Below are positions 37,910 through 45,468 of a stretch of DNA of 64,000 nt, piece after piece. Numbering within the stretch: position 1 is the stretch's first letter; every line of letters begins with the position of its first letter. The notes under the pieces are model-generated. The model was not told where the DNA came from, made no database searches, and saw nothing but the letters and a program-made list of their open reading frames with translations. Source of the stretch: Modestobacter sp. VKM Ac-2984 (GTDB lineage Bacteria; Actinomycetota; Actinomycetes; Mycobacteriales; Geodermatophilaceae); the NCBI RefSeq assembly GCF_026967985.1, contig NZ_JAPVBJ010000001.1:551493-615492 (forward strand), written 5' to 3'. The position numbers and the translations under genes were made by a program.

Positions 37910-39346
37910 TCACCAGAGCGCCGGGTGTCGGTGCGCCCACGGCCGCGCCTCCTCCAGCTGTGCCGACAGCGAGATGAGGGTGGCCTCGTCGGCCGGGCGG
38001 CCCACGAGCATGGTGCCGATGGGCAGCCCACCCGCCGTCCACCACAGCGGCACGCTGACCGCGGGCTGACCGGTGACGTTGTAGACCGCCGGGAAGGCCG
38101 CGTACCGCTTCTGCCGCTCGAAGTCCGCGGCCCCGTCGCCGTCCCCGTCGAACCAGCCGACCGGCTGGGGCGGCAGCGTGCAGATGGGGGCGAGCAGCAC
38201 GTCGTACCGGGTGGTGGCCTGGACGAACCGGCGGGCGAAGACCCGCAACGTGAACATCGCCTGCATCGCGTCCCGCGCGCTGAGCGCCAGCCCCCGGTCG
38301 CGGAGGAACCGGGTCAGCGGCCGCAGCCGGTCCAGCTGGGACGACGGCACCGGCAGCGTCGTGGCCGACAGCGCCCAGACCACCTCGAACGCGGGGAAGA
38401 CCTCGGGCGTGAGCGGTGCGGCCGGCAGGTCCTCGACCTCGTGGCCCAGCTCCGACAGCAGCACGGAGGCGTCCTCGAACGCCGCGCGCACCTCCGGGTC
38501 CAGGTCGGCGCCGGGCATGCCGGAGTCCAGGTAGCGACCGATCCTCAGTCGGCCCGGCGGGCGGTCGGCGTAGCCGAGGAAGGTCTCCCCGGCCGGCGGC
38601 GGCGGCGCCCAGAACGGGTCACCCAGCACCGGCCCGGCCATCGCGTCGAGCATCGCCGCGGCATCCCGCACGGTGCGGGCCAGCGGCCCCTGGACGCCCA
38701 GGCCGGTGGTCTCGCTGCTCAGCGGGCCGTTGCTCACCCGGCCGCGGCTGGGCTTGATCCCGAACAGCCCGTTGATCCCGGCGGGGATGCGGATGGAGCC
38801 GCCGCCGTCGGACCCGTGGGCGAACGGCAGCAGCCCGGCGGCCACCGCAGCAGCCGCACCACCGCTGGAGCCGCCGGCCAGGAGCGAGGGCTCCCACGGG
38901 CACCGGGCGGGGCCGGCGAGGTCGTTGTCGGTGTAGCAGGGGAAGCCGAACTCGGGGGTGTTCGTCTTGCCCAGGCTGATCGTGCCGGCGGCGGCCAGCG
39001 CGGTGACCACGGCGTCGTCGACGGTGGGCACGAAGTCGGCCAGCACCGCCGAGCCGAAGGTGGTGCGCACGCCGGCGGTGTTGGCCAGGTCCTTGATCGC
39101 GGTCGGGACGCCGTGCAGCGGCGGCAGGTCCCCGCCCGCCAGCACTGCCTGGTCGGCTGCTGCCGCCGCCGCACGCGCCCGTTCAGGGGTGACGGTCAGG
39201 AACGCCCCGAGGGCGGTGTCCAGCGCCTCGATGCGGGCCAGGGAGTGCTCGACGAGCTCGGTCGGGCTCACCTCCTTCGCGCGGACCGCCGCCGCCTGCT
39301 CCAGCGCGGTCAGGTCGTGCAGCTGGGTGCCGGTCGAGGAGGTCAC
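37910..39346 (-). CDS. Amidase-signature family hydrolase
   Basis: A 478-residue amidase. The Ser-cisSer-Lys triad is visible: Lys85 (VPTAIKDLAN), cis-Ser in LLAGGSSGGAAAAVA (Ser160/161) and Ser184 (HGSDGGGSIRIPAG). It is not a GatA by context (no gatB or gatC). The substrate is unknown, but the divergent kynureninase raises an aryl-amide or formyl-kynurenine-like role as a weak hypothesis. GTG 39346 is chosen because TAGCGT (39359-39354) lies 7 nt before it; the longer reading from 39463 would overlap the kynureninase gene. Confidence 0.92.
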   Translation of the reverse strand: MTSSTGTQLHDLTALEQAAAVRAKEVSPTELVEHSLARIEALDTALGAFLTVTPERARAAAAAADQAVLAGGDLPPLHGVPTAIKDLANTAGVRTTFGSAVLADFVPTVDDAVVTALAAAGTISLGKTNTPEFGFPCYTDNDLAGPARCPWEPSLLAGGSSGGAAAAVAAGLLPFAHGSDGGGSIRIPAGINGLFGIKPSRGRVSNGPLSSETTGLGVQGPLARTVRDAAAMLDAMAGPVLGDPFWAPPPPAGETFLGYADRPPGRLRIGRYLDSGMPGADLDPEVRAAFEDASVLLSELGHEVEDLPAAPLTPEVFPAFEVVWALSATTLPVPSSQLDRLRPLTRFLRDRGLALSARDAMQAMFTLRVFARRFVQATTRYDVLLAPICTLPPQPVGWFDGDGDGAADFERQKRYAAFPAVYNVTGQPAVSVPLWWTAGGLPIGTMLVGRPADEATLISLSAQLEEARPWAHRHPALW

Positions 39347-39353
39347 CTCCCGG

Positions 39354-39376
39354 ACGCTAGCCGCCACCGGCAGGAT
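39354..39376. promoter_or_regulatory. Divergent leaderless -10 boxes, amidase and kynU
   Basis: Minus-strand TAGCGT (39359-39354) ends 7 nt before GTG 39346, and plus-strand CAGGAT (39371-39376) ends 7 nt before GTG 39384. The start codons are 38 bp apart and neither has a ribosome-binding site. Confidence 0.5.
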
Positions 39377-39383
39377 CTCCGGC

Positions 39384-40649
39384 GTGGACCTCTCCCGCGC
39401 CGCCGCCGAAGCCGCCGACGCCACCGACCCGCTGGCCGGGTTCCGCGCCCGCTTCACCGGCACCGACGACGACGGCCCCGACCGGCTGCTCTACCTGGAC
39501 GGCAACTCGTTGGGCCGGCTGCCGAAGGAGACCCCCGCCGCCGTCGCGCGGGTCGTCGAGCAGGAGTGGGGGCAGGGGCTCGTCGGCTCCTGGCGGGACT
39601 GGGTGCAGCAGTCCGGGCGGATCGGTGACGTCCTCGCCGAGGGGGTGCTGGGGGCGCGGCCCGGCGAGGTCCTGGTCGGCGACACGACCAGCGTCGACCT
39701 GTACAAGCTGCTCGTCGCTGCGGCCGACGCCCGCCCCGGCCGGGACGTGCTGGTCTGCTGCGCCGACGACTTCCCCACCGACCGGTACATCATGGCCGGC
39801 GTGGCCCAGGCGCGCGGGATGACGGTGCGCGAGGTGGCGGCGCACATCGACACCGGCCTGGACCTGGACGTGCTGGCCGGTGCGCTGGACGAGCGGGTCG
39901 CCGTCGTCGTCCTCTCCCAGGTGGCCTACCGGTCGGGTGCGCTGGTCGACATCGCCGAGGTCACCCGGCTGGCCCGCGAGGCGGGGGCGCTGGTCGTGTG
40001 GGACCTCAGCCACGCCGCCGGCGCCGTGCCCGCCGACCTCACCGCGGCCGGGGCCGACCTGGCGGTCGGCTGCACCTACAAGTACCTCAACGGCGGCCCG
40101 GGCGCCCCGGCCTTCCTGTACGTGCGCGGCGAGCTCCAGGAGCAGCTGCGCCAGCCGATCTGGGGGTGGTTCGGGCAGCGCGACCAGTTCGCGATGGGGA
40201 CGGCGTACGACCCGGCCGACGGCGTGGACCGGTTCGCCGTCGGCACTCCCCCGGTGCTGGCCATGGCCGCGGTGGAGGTCGGCGCCCGGCTGTCGGCGGA
40301 AGCCGGCATCGACCGGCTGGCGGCCAAGGGCCAAGCCCTGACCGAGCTGGTGATCGCGCTGGCCGACGAGTGGCTGGCCGGGGACGGGGTCACCGTCGCC
40401 TCACCGCGGGAGGCGACCCGGCGTGGGTCGCACGTCAGCCTGGCGCACCCGCAGGCCTGGCAGCTGACCCAGGCGCTGATCGACCGCGGCGTCGTGCCGG
40501 ACTTCCGCACCCCGGACCGGCTGCGGCTGGGCCCCGCGCCGCTCTACACCCGGTTCGTCGACGTCTGGGACTCGATGCACCGGCTGCGCACCGTGCTCGC
40601 CGACCGGGTGCACGAGGGCTACCCGACCGAGCGCAGCCGGGTCACCTGA
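39384..40649 (+). CDS. kynU: Kynureninase
   Basis: PLP enzyme cleaving kynurenine to anthranilate and alanine. 421 residues; the PLP-Lys is in VGCTYKYLNGGPGAPAF (Lys233), with the cofactor Asp in VVWDLSHAAG (Asp207) and N-terminal YLDGNSLGRLPKETP. Tryptophan dioxygenase and formamidase genes are not in the window, so the pathway is either split or the enzyme serves tryptophan breakdown elsewhere. GTG 39384 is supported by the -10 box 7 nt upstream. Confidence 0.95.
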   Translation: MDLSRAAAEAADATDPLAGFRARFTGTDDDGPDRLLYLDGNSLGRLPKETPAAVARVVEQEWGQGLVGSWRDWVQQSGRIGDVLAEGVLGARPGEVLVGDTTSVDLYKLLVAAADARPGRDVLVCCADDFPTDRYIMAGVAQARGMTVREVAAHIDTGLDLDVLAGALDERVAVVVLSQVAYRSGALVDIAEVTRLAREAGALVVWDLSHAAGAVPADLTAAGADLAVGCTYKYLNGGPGAPAFLYVRGELQEQLRQPIWGWFGQRDQFAMGTAYDPADGVDRFAVGTPPVLAMAAVEVGARLSAEAGIDRLAAKGQALTELVIALADEWLAGDGVTVASPREATRRGSHVSLAHPQAWQLTQALIDRGVVPDFRTPDRLRLGPAPLYTRFVDVWDSMHRLRTVLADRVHEGYPTERSRVT

Positions 40650-40653
40650 GCTT

Positions 40654-40691
40654 CCTGGCACGGCGGCTCCGGACGGAGCCGCCGTGCCAGG
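40654..40691. terminator. 18-bp perfect hairpin between kynU and surface protein gene
   Basis: Arms 40654-40671 and 40674-40691, fully complementary, starting 4 nt after the kynU stop and ending 1 nt before the convergent stop (40693). Confidence 0.85.
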
Positions 40692-40692
40692 G

Positions 40693-41766
40693 TCAGCGGG
40701 ACAGCGATGCGCCGCCGGCCCGACGGGAGCGGACGACGCCACCGGCGACGGCCAGCGCGGTGACCGAACCGAGGGCGACCGGCAGCAGGTCCCAGGAGGC
40801 AGGGTCACCACCGGTCTCCGACCGCAGCCCCGGGTTGACGGCCGGCGCCACGACATCGACGTAGGCGTAGTGGGTGGCCACGAACTGGTCGGTCCCGTCG
40901 CTCATGACCACGGTCAGCAGGTGGCGCCCGGGCGTCGTCCCGGCCGGCACGGCGAGCTCCACGGTGGACGGGTCAGCTCCGCGGGTCACCGCGTCGGCGA
41001 CGACCGGCGTCGTCGCCGGCAGTCCGTCCGACCCCGGCAGCTGCAGGCCCAGTGCGCTGTGGCCGAGGTCCGGGATGCCCAGGGCGCGGAACTCCGAGCC
41101 GGCCGGCAGGGTGACGGCCAGCGAGCTCCCCGCGGCCACGGTCGCCGCACTGGCGCTCTCGTCCGGCCAGGCCTGCGCGAAGAACTGCTGGGTGAGGTCG
41201 ACGGCCGCGGGGCCACCGTCGGAGAGGGTGAGCGAGAAGTACCACGGGTCCAACCGCTGCACCCCCGGGTCGTTCCGGAGGTCGAACCCGAAGAGGCGCA
41301 GGTGCGCCTCGGGGCCGTTGACGCCGTCGTTGGCCGGCAGGGTGATCCGGTAGCGGTTGCCGCCGAGGGCGGCGAACGACAGCTGGGTCGCCGGGTCGGT
41401 GCTCGTCGACTCGTACAGCTCTCCACCGCCGGCGCCGTCGGGCAGGGCCAGCGCTGCTGAGACGCCGCCTCCGTCGACCAGCTGAGGTGGCACGGTCACC
41501 GTGACGGTGCCGCCATAGCCGGCCGCCACGGGCTGCAGGGTCGTGGCGGGGACCGGCACGGCCACGGGACGGACGTGGCCGTTCTCCACCGGGCTCGCCC
41601 CGACCTCGACGGTGGTGGGGTCGAGCGAGACCGTGCTGGTCCCGGGGGCCGCCACGGCCGGGCTGAGCGAGAGGCCCACCGCGGCGAGGGTGGCGAGACC
41701 GAGCACGCCAGCACGGGCGAGGACGGGACGGCGGACGAGACCGCGGGGCGCGGTTCCGGGATCCAT
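40693..41766 (-). CDS. Sortase-substrate surface protein B
   Basis: A 357-residue exported protein: signal peptide (LVRRPVLARAGVLGLATLAA..., cleavage near PAVAAPG), two or three beta-sandwich-like segments (VTVPPQL, ITLPANDGVNGPEAHLRLFG, LAVTLPAGSEFRALGIPDLG, VELAVPAGTTPGRHLLTVVM) and a C-terminal sorting signal: LRSETG, a hydrophobic stretch (LLPVALGSVTALAVAGGVV) and a basic tail (RSRRAGG). It shares APAVNPGLRSETG and overall layout with the gene at 42543-43625. Last gene of the cassette. Function unknown; probably wall-anchored. Confidence 0.8.
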   Translation of the reverse strand: MDPGTAPRGLVRRPVLARAGVLGLATLAAVGLSLSPAVAAPGTSTVSLDPTTVEVGASPVENGHVRPVAVPVPATTLQPVAAGYGGTVTVTVPPQLVDGGGVSAALALPDGAGGGELYESTSTDPATQLSFAALGGNRYRITLPANDGVNGPEAHLRLFGFDLRNDPGVQRLDPWYFSLTLSDGGPAAVDLTQQFFAQAWPDESASAATVAAGSSLAVTLPAGSEFRALGIPDLGHSALGLQLPGSDGLPATTPVVADAVTRGADPSTVELAVPAGTTPGRHLLTVVMSDGTDQFVATHYAYVDVVAPAVNPGLRSETGGDPASWDLLPVALGSVTALAVAGGVVRSRRAGGASLSR

Positions 41767-41851
41767 GGCGGGGCCTTCTCAGTGTGAGATGCGACGGGGG
41801 CTGGAGCAGAGCAGGAGGTGGAGCAGGGCAGGGGCCGGCGGCGCGCCCCGG

Positions 41852-42541
41852 TCAGGACTCGGCGAAGACGACGAAGTTGTCGTCGGTGGTGCGGCCGTCG
41901 TCGTCGACGAAGCAGGTGATCAGGACCAGCCGGCCCGGCATCACCGTCCACACGTCGGTCGCGCCGGGCAGTTCGTCCTTGTCGTAGCGCTCGGTGCGGC
42001 TGACCGTGTAGTCGACGTCGCCGCCGGGGGTCCGCACCGTGACGACGTCCCCGGTCGAGACCCCCGCCCCGTGGTCGCCGGGCATGAGCGCGTTGAACGC
42101 AGCCGCACCCTTCGTCCACGAGTGGCCGGCGATGTAGACCGTGTTGTCCGGCTCGGTGCCCGGCTCGCCGTAGGGCTGCACCCAGTAGCCGTCGACCATC
42201 GACGGCGGGTCGATGACACCGCCCCGGGGCGTGTAGGCGAACACCGGGACGTCGAGGCCGACCGACGGGACCCCCAGGCGCACCGAGGAGGCCCGCGGGC
42301 TCGCCGCCGGTGTCTCGGTCGGTGTGGGCGCAGGGGCCTCCGTCGTGGGAGCGGCGGTCGTCGCCGTGGCCGGCGCCGGCGCGGAGGTGACCGTCGACGC
42401 TGCGGCGGCGACGCGTGCCGCACCCTCGCCTCGGCCGCCGGTGAGCACCAACACCAGCACCAGCACCAGCGCGACGACGCCGAGCACGGCGGCCCCCGCG
42501 AGGGCCGCCGTGCGTCGGGTCAGGTGGGACCGGGTGGGCAC
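41852..42541 (-). CDS. Sortase (class E/F-like)
   Basis: A 229-residue transpeptidase: one N-terminal TM (AALAGAAVLGVVALVLVLVL), a Thr/Ala/Pro linker and the sortase barrel. Catalytic residues: His140 (VYIAGHSWTKG), Cys210 (LVLITCFVDDDG) and a candidate Arg217 (DGRTTDDNFVVF). GTG 42541 follows the upstream TGA by one base, so it is translated with the preceding substrate gene; an in-frame ATG/GTG at 42589 would overlap that gene by 47 nt. Flanked on both sides by genes for its likely substrates. Confidence 0.9.
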   Translation of the reverse strand: MPTRSHLTRRTAALAGAAVLGVVALVLVLVLVLTGGRGEGAARVAAAASTVTSAPAPATATTAAPTTEAPAPTPTETPAASPRASSVRLGVPSVGLDVPVFAYTPRGGVIDPPSMVDGYWVQPYGEPGTEPDNTVYIAGHSWTKGAAAFNALMPGDHGAGVSTGDVVTVRTPGGDVDYTVSRTERYDKDELPGATDVWTVMPGRLVLITCFVDDDGRTTDDNFVVFAES

Positions 42542-42542
42542 G

Positions 42543-43625
42543 TCAGGCCGGGGAGCCCGTGCGTCGCCGCGTGCGGACGACGAGACCACCCGCGGTCGCC
42601 ACAGCTCCCGCGCCGGTCAGACCGATCAGGGCGACCGGGACGGACGCCCCCACGTCGGCACCCGTCTCCGACCGGAGACCGGGGTTGACCGCAGGAGCCG
42701 CGACCTCGATGACGGCATAGGTGACCGAGAGGAGCCGACCGGTGCTGTCGCCGACGCCGGAGTTGAGCGTGTAGCGGCCCGGACGCAGGTCCGCCGGCAG
42801 GCTCACCGTCGCGGTCCGGGCATCCGCGGACAGGGTCGCGGTGAGAGAGATGCGCATGCCGTCCTCGGGCTGCGGGACGAACGCCGTGACCGAGAAGGCG
42901 CTGCGGCTCAGGTCGGGGAGGCCGAGCCCGACCAGCGTCGAGCTGGCCGGGAGGCTCACGTCGAGGGTGCGGCCGGGAGTCGCCGTGGCCTGGACCGCGC
43001 AGCTCGACTTGTCGCCCGGCGCCTCGACCTGGCCGCAGCCGAGGTACGAGGTGGCGATCAGCGTCGTGGGCAGCTCCACCGCAGCCGGGGCCGAGGACGA
43101 CAGCTCCAGGTTCCAGGGCCACGGCGGGTCGGACACCGCCGAGTCGGCACCGGCGACCGTGACCGCCAGGGGGCCGAGGTCCAGGGTGCCGAACGAGCCG
43201 CTGACGCCGTCGTCGGCAGGAAGGGCGACCTGGTAACGGCCGGCACCCAGATCAGTGACCGCGAGCAGCCGCGCCGGGTCCGCGCTGTCGCTGGTGTAGG
43301 TCGTGGTGGGGGTCTCGAGCGCACCGGTCGCGAGGCCGAGACTCAGCGGGAGCGTCGCGGACGGGCTGGCCAGCTGGCTCGGGAGCTGGAAGGTCACCAC
43401 ACCACCGAAGGCGACCGGCACGGGGGCGTAGCCGATACCGTAGGGGGTGCTCGCCAACGGGTGGGGGATCGTCCGCAGGCCCACGGAGAACTCCGTCGGC
43501 GCCAGCTCGACGCCGGCGGCGGCTGCGCTGGCGGGCGTGAGGGCCAGGGCCCCGCAGGTCAGGACGGCGGCGGAGACGACGAGGGAACGGCGGACGACAC
43601 CGCGGGACGCGGTACGGGACGGCAT
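42543..43625 (-). CDS. Sortase-substrate surface protein A
   Basis: A 360-residue exported protein, paralogue of protein B: signal peptide (VVRRSLVVSAAVLTCGALAL, cleavage near SAAAAG), beta-rich segments matching B in order (VTFQLPSQL, VALPADDGVSGSFGTLDLGP, LDVSLPASSTLVGLGLPDLS, ATVSLPADLRPGRYTL), and the same sorting region APAVNPGLRSETG followed by a hydrophobic stretch and RTRRRTG. Two extra Cys (GCGQVEAPGDKSSCAV) could form a disulfide. The start is ATG 43625 with GAGAGG upstream; ATG 43661 is less likely. First gene of the cassette. Confidence 0.82.
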   Translation of the reverse strand: MPSRTASRGVVRRSLVVSAAVLTCGALALTPASAAAAGVELAPTEFSVGLRTIPHPLASTPYGIGYAPVPVAFGGVVTFQLPSQLASPSATLPLSLGLATGALETPTTTYTSDSADPARLLAVTDLGAGRYQVALPADDGVSGSFGTLDLGPLAVTVAGADSAVSDPPWPWNLELSSSAPAAVELPTTLIATSYLGCGQVEAPGDKSSCAVQATATPGRTLDVSLPASSTLVGLGLPDLSRSAFSVTAFVPQPEDGMRISLTATLSADARTATVSLPADLRPGRYTLNSGVGDSTGRLLSVTYAVIEVAAPAVNPGLRSETGADVGASVPVALIGLTGAGAVATAGGLVVRTRRRTGSPA

Positions 43626-43679
43626 GAGCTGGGGCCTCTCGAGCGTGGTTGCAACACCCACCTGGCGTCGCTGGGGCGG

Positions 43680-43707
43680 AACCTATCCGTCCGGCGATTC
43701 GACACAA
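43680..43707 (-). promoter_or_regulatory. Promoter of the sortase cassette
   Basis: Minus strand TTGTGT (43707-43702), 16-bp spacer, TAGGTT (43685-43680). It predicts a start near 43673 and a leader of ~48 nt before ATG 43625. Confidence 0.55.
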
Positions 43708-43748
43708 GGGCATTTCGCGCGATTCCCCTGAGTGGGTGATCAGTCAGT

Positions 43749-43789
43749 GGAGAACTGCCACGTGACCCCTGCGCGTGTGGCAGTTCTCC
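43749..43789 (-). terminator. Hairpin after the SCO6745-family gene
   Basis: 13-bp perfect arms GGAGAACTGCCAC/complement (43749-43761, 43777-43789), 15-nt loop, downstream of the stop at 43847 and upstream of the cassette promoter. Confidence 0.75.
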
Positions 43790-43846
43790 CTACACACTTC
43801 GACACACCTGACGGTGCACATGTGGCACCTTCAGCCAGCGCGCCGC

Positions 43847-44701
43847 TCAGGCGGGGTCCGGGACGCCGATCGGGTTCTGCGCCGGCCACTCCCCGGCCGC
43901 GACGACCGCCCGACGCACCGGCGCCAGCAGCTCGGCCAGCCGCTCGCAACCGGCGTGACCGAGCGCCGTCCACGGGCCCTCCGCCAGCCGGTCGGTGTCG
44001 GCCTCGACCTCCGCCCGCAACGTGACACCCGCGGAGGTGAGCTCCCCGTCGGACAGCAGGCCGCGCGCGGTGAGTTCCTCGGCGCACGCCGCCCACTGCT
44101 CCGGCGACCAGCCGCGGGCCTTCTGCAGCCAGTCGGCCGACGTCGTCCCGGCCGCCGCGGTCAGCACCAGCGCCGGCAGCCCCAACAGCTGCTGCTGCAG
44201 CAGGACGGCCAGGTGGCCGTCGCCCCGGTGCTCGCGGAGCGTGGTCAACGCCTGCCACAGCACCAGGTGCGGCTCGGCCGGCCAGGGCACGTCCGCGTTC
44301 GCCGCCGCGAGCGGCCGGCCGAGGACGTCGACGCCCTCCGCGGCCCGACGGGCCAGGCCCGCGGCCTCGTGCGCGTCGGGTGAGCCGACCCACTCCGGCA
44401 GCGACCGGTGGACCGCGGCGTCCACCCCGGCCAGCCGGGCGGCGAGGGCATCGGCCGGGGACGTCGCCGTCCACACGTCCGGCACCCGGCGGGCGACGAA
44501 CGCGGGGGCGAAGGACCCGAAGGTCGCCGTCACCAGCGCCGGCCCGACCGGCCCCAGGGGCGCGGCACGGCCGGCGAAGTACCCGGCCCAGAAGCCGCGC
44601 AGCCCGGCCGCGGCGTAGGCGGTGCGCGCCTCGTCGGCGAAGTAGGTGAGCGCGTGGAACGGCTCACCGAGGACCCACAACCGTCGCGCCCCGTCACTCA
44701 C
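43847..44701 (-). CDS. SCO6745-family protein
   Basis: A 284-residue, largely helical protein of the SCO6745 family (RLWVLGEPFHALTYFADEAR, GFWAGYFAGRAAPLGPVGPA, VTATFGSFAPAFVARRVP, ARGLLSDGELTSAGVTLRAE). The C-terminal part looks like a winged helix. Function unknown. GTG 44701 is chosen because a CAGGAT box lies 7 nt upstream. Confidence 0.82.
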   Translation of the reverse strand: MSDGARRLWVLGEPFHALTYFADEARTAYAAAGLRGFWAGYFAGRAAPLGPVGPALVTATFGSFAPAFVARRVPDVWTATSPADALAARLAGVDAAVHRSLPEWVGSPDAHEAAGLARRAAEGVDVLGRPLAAANADVPWPAEPHLVLWQALTTLREHRGDGHLAVLLQQQLLGLPALVLTAAAGTTSADWLQKARGWSPEQWAACAEELTARGLLSDGELTSAGVTLRAEVEADTDRLAEGPWTALGHAGCERLAELLAPVRRAVVAAGEWPAQNPIGVPDPA

Positions 44702-44708
44702 CCGGGGG

Positions 44709-44714
44709 ATCCTG
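44709..44714 (-). promoter_or_regulatory. -10 element of the SCO6745-family gene
   Basis: CAGGAT on the minus strand, 7 nt before GTG 44701. Confidence 0.45.
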
Positions 44715-44723
44715 CCAACTCCC

Positions 44724-45335
44724 TCAGGCGCTCACCGAGTCCGGCATGCCCAGCCACTCCCGCCAGCGCGGGTCGACCGTCCGGTGCCCGAGCAGCCGCC
44801 AGGCGGCACCGCTGGGTGCACCGGGCGGGTGCGGCAACGACCACCCCATCTCGGCCAGCGACCGGTCGGCCTTGGTGTGGTTGCAGCGCCGACAGGCGGC
44901 CACGACGTTGTCCCAGGTGTGGGTGCCGCCCCGGCTGCGCGGCACCACGTGGTCGATGCTGGTCGCCGACCCTCCGCAGTAGACGCAGGTCTGCCCGTCC
45001 CGGGTGAACACCGCGCGGCGGGACAGCGGCACCGACACCGGGTAGGGCACCCGCACGTACCGGGTCAGCCGCACGACGACGGGAACGGCGACGGTCACCC
45101 GCTCGGCGTGCACCTCGTCGTCGGTGACGTCGACGGCCTCGGCCTTGGCGGCGAGGACGAGCACGATCGCGCGACGGCTGGAGACCACGCACAACGGCTC
45201 GTAGGTGGCGTTGAGCAGGAGCGTCGCGCCGGTGGTGGACGCCGCCGGGGCAGGCGCGTGCGGGCTGGCCAGGGCGTCGCGTCGGGAGCCGGTGGAACCC
45301 GGCCCGGACGACGACCCGAGTGCGGTGATCGACAC
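44724..45335 (-). CDS. HNH endonuclease-domain protein
   Basis: A 203-residue HNH protein: zinc Cys pair CVYCGGSATSIDHVVPRSRG and CRRCNHTKADRSLAEMGW frame the nuclease core (IDHVVPRSRGGTHTWDN). The N-terminal half (LLLNATYEPLCVVSSRRAIV) is typical of the actinobacterial family found near glbO and pepN in mycobacteria (Rv2469c by memory). The exact substrate is unknown. The start is GTG 45335 with GGAGGT upstream; the reading from 45401 lacks family similarity. Confidence 0.9.
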   Translation of the reverse strand: MSITALGSSSGPGSTGSRRDALASPHAPAPAASTTGATLLLNATYEPLCVVSSRRAIVLVLAAKAEAVDVTDDEVHAERVTVAVPVVVRLTRYVRVPYPVSVPLSRRAVFTRDGQTCVYCGGSATSIDHVVPRSRGGTHTWDNVVAACRRCNHTKADRSLAEMGWSLPHPPGAPSGAAWRLLGHRTVDPRWREWLGMPDSVSA

Positions 45336-45456
45336 GGGACACCTCCGAGTGCCCCCGGCCACCGACGGCTTCGACAGCCCACGGGCACCTTCATCCTGCA
45401 CTGCCGCGGTGTGATAACGGGAGCGGCCCCCGCCGACGGCCGAACGGCGCTCGGAT

Positions 45457-45462
45457 TACGGT
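45457..45462 (+). promoter_or_regulatory. -10 element of the oligopeptidase gene
   Basis: TACGGT ending 6 nt before GTG 45469; no ribosome-binding site. Confidence 0.5.
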
Positions 45463-45468
45463 CGGCGC

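Noticed and set aside
37910-39346. GatA (glutamyl-tRNA amidotransferase subunit A)
   Set aside because: The amidase signature is shared, but there is no gatB/gatC nearby.
41852-42589. Longer sortase start at 42589
   Set aside because: Would overlap the upstream gene by 47 nt and add a polar stretch before the TM; GTG 42541 directly after TGA fits coupling better.
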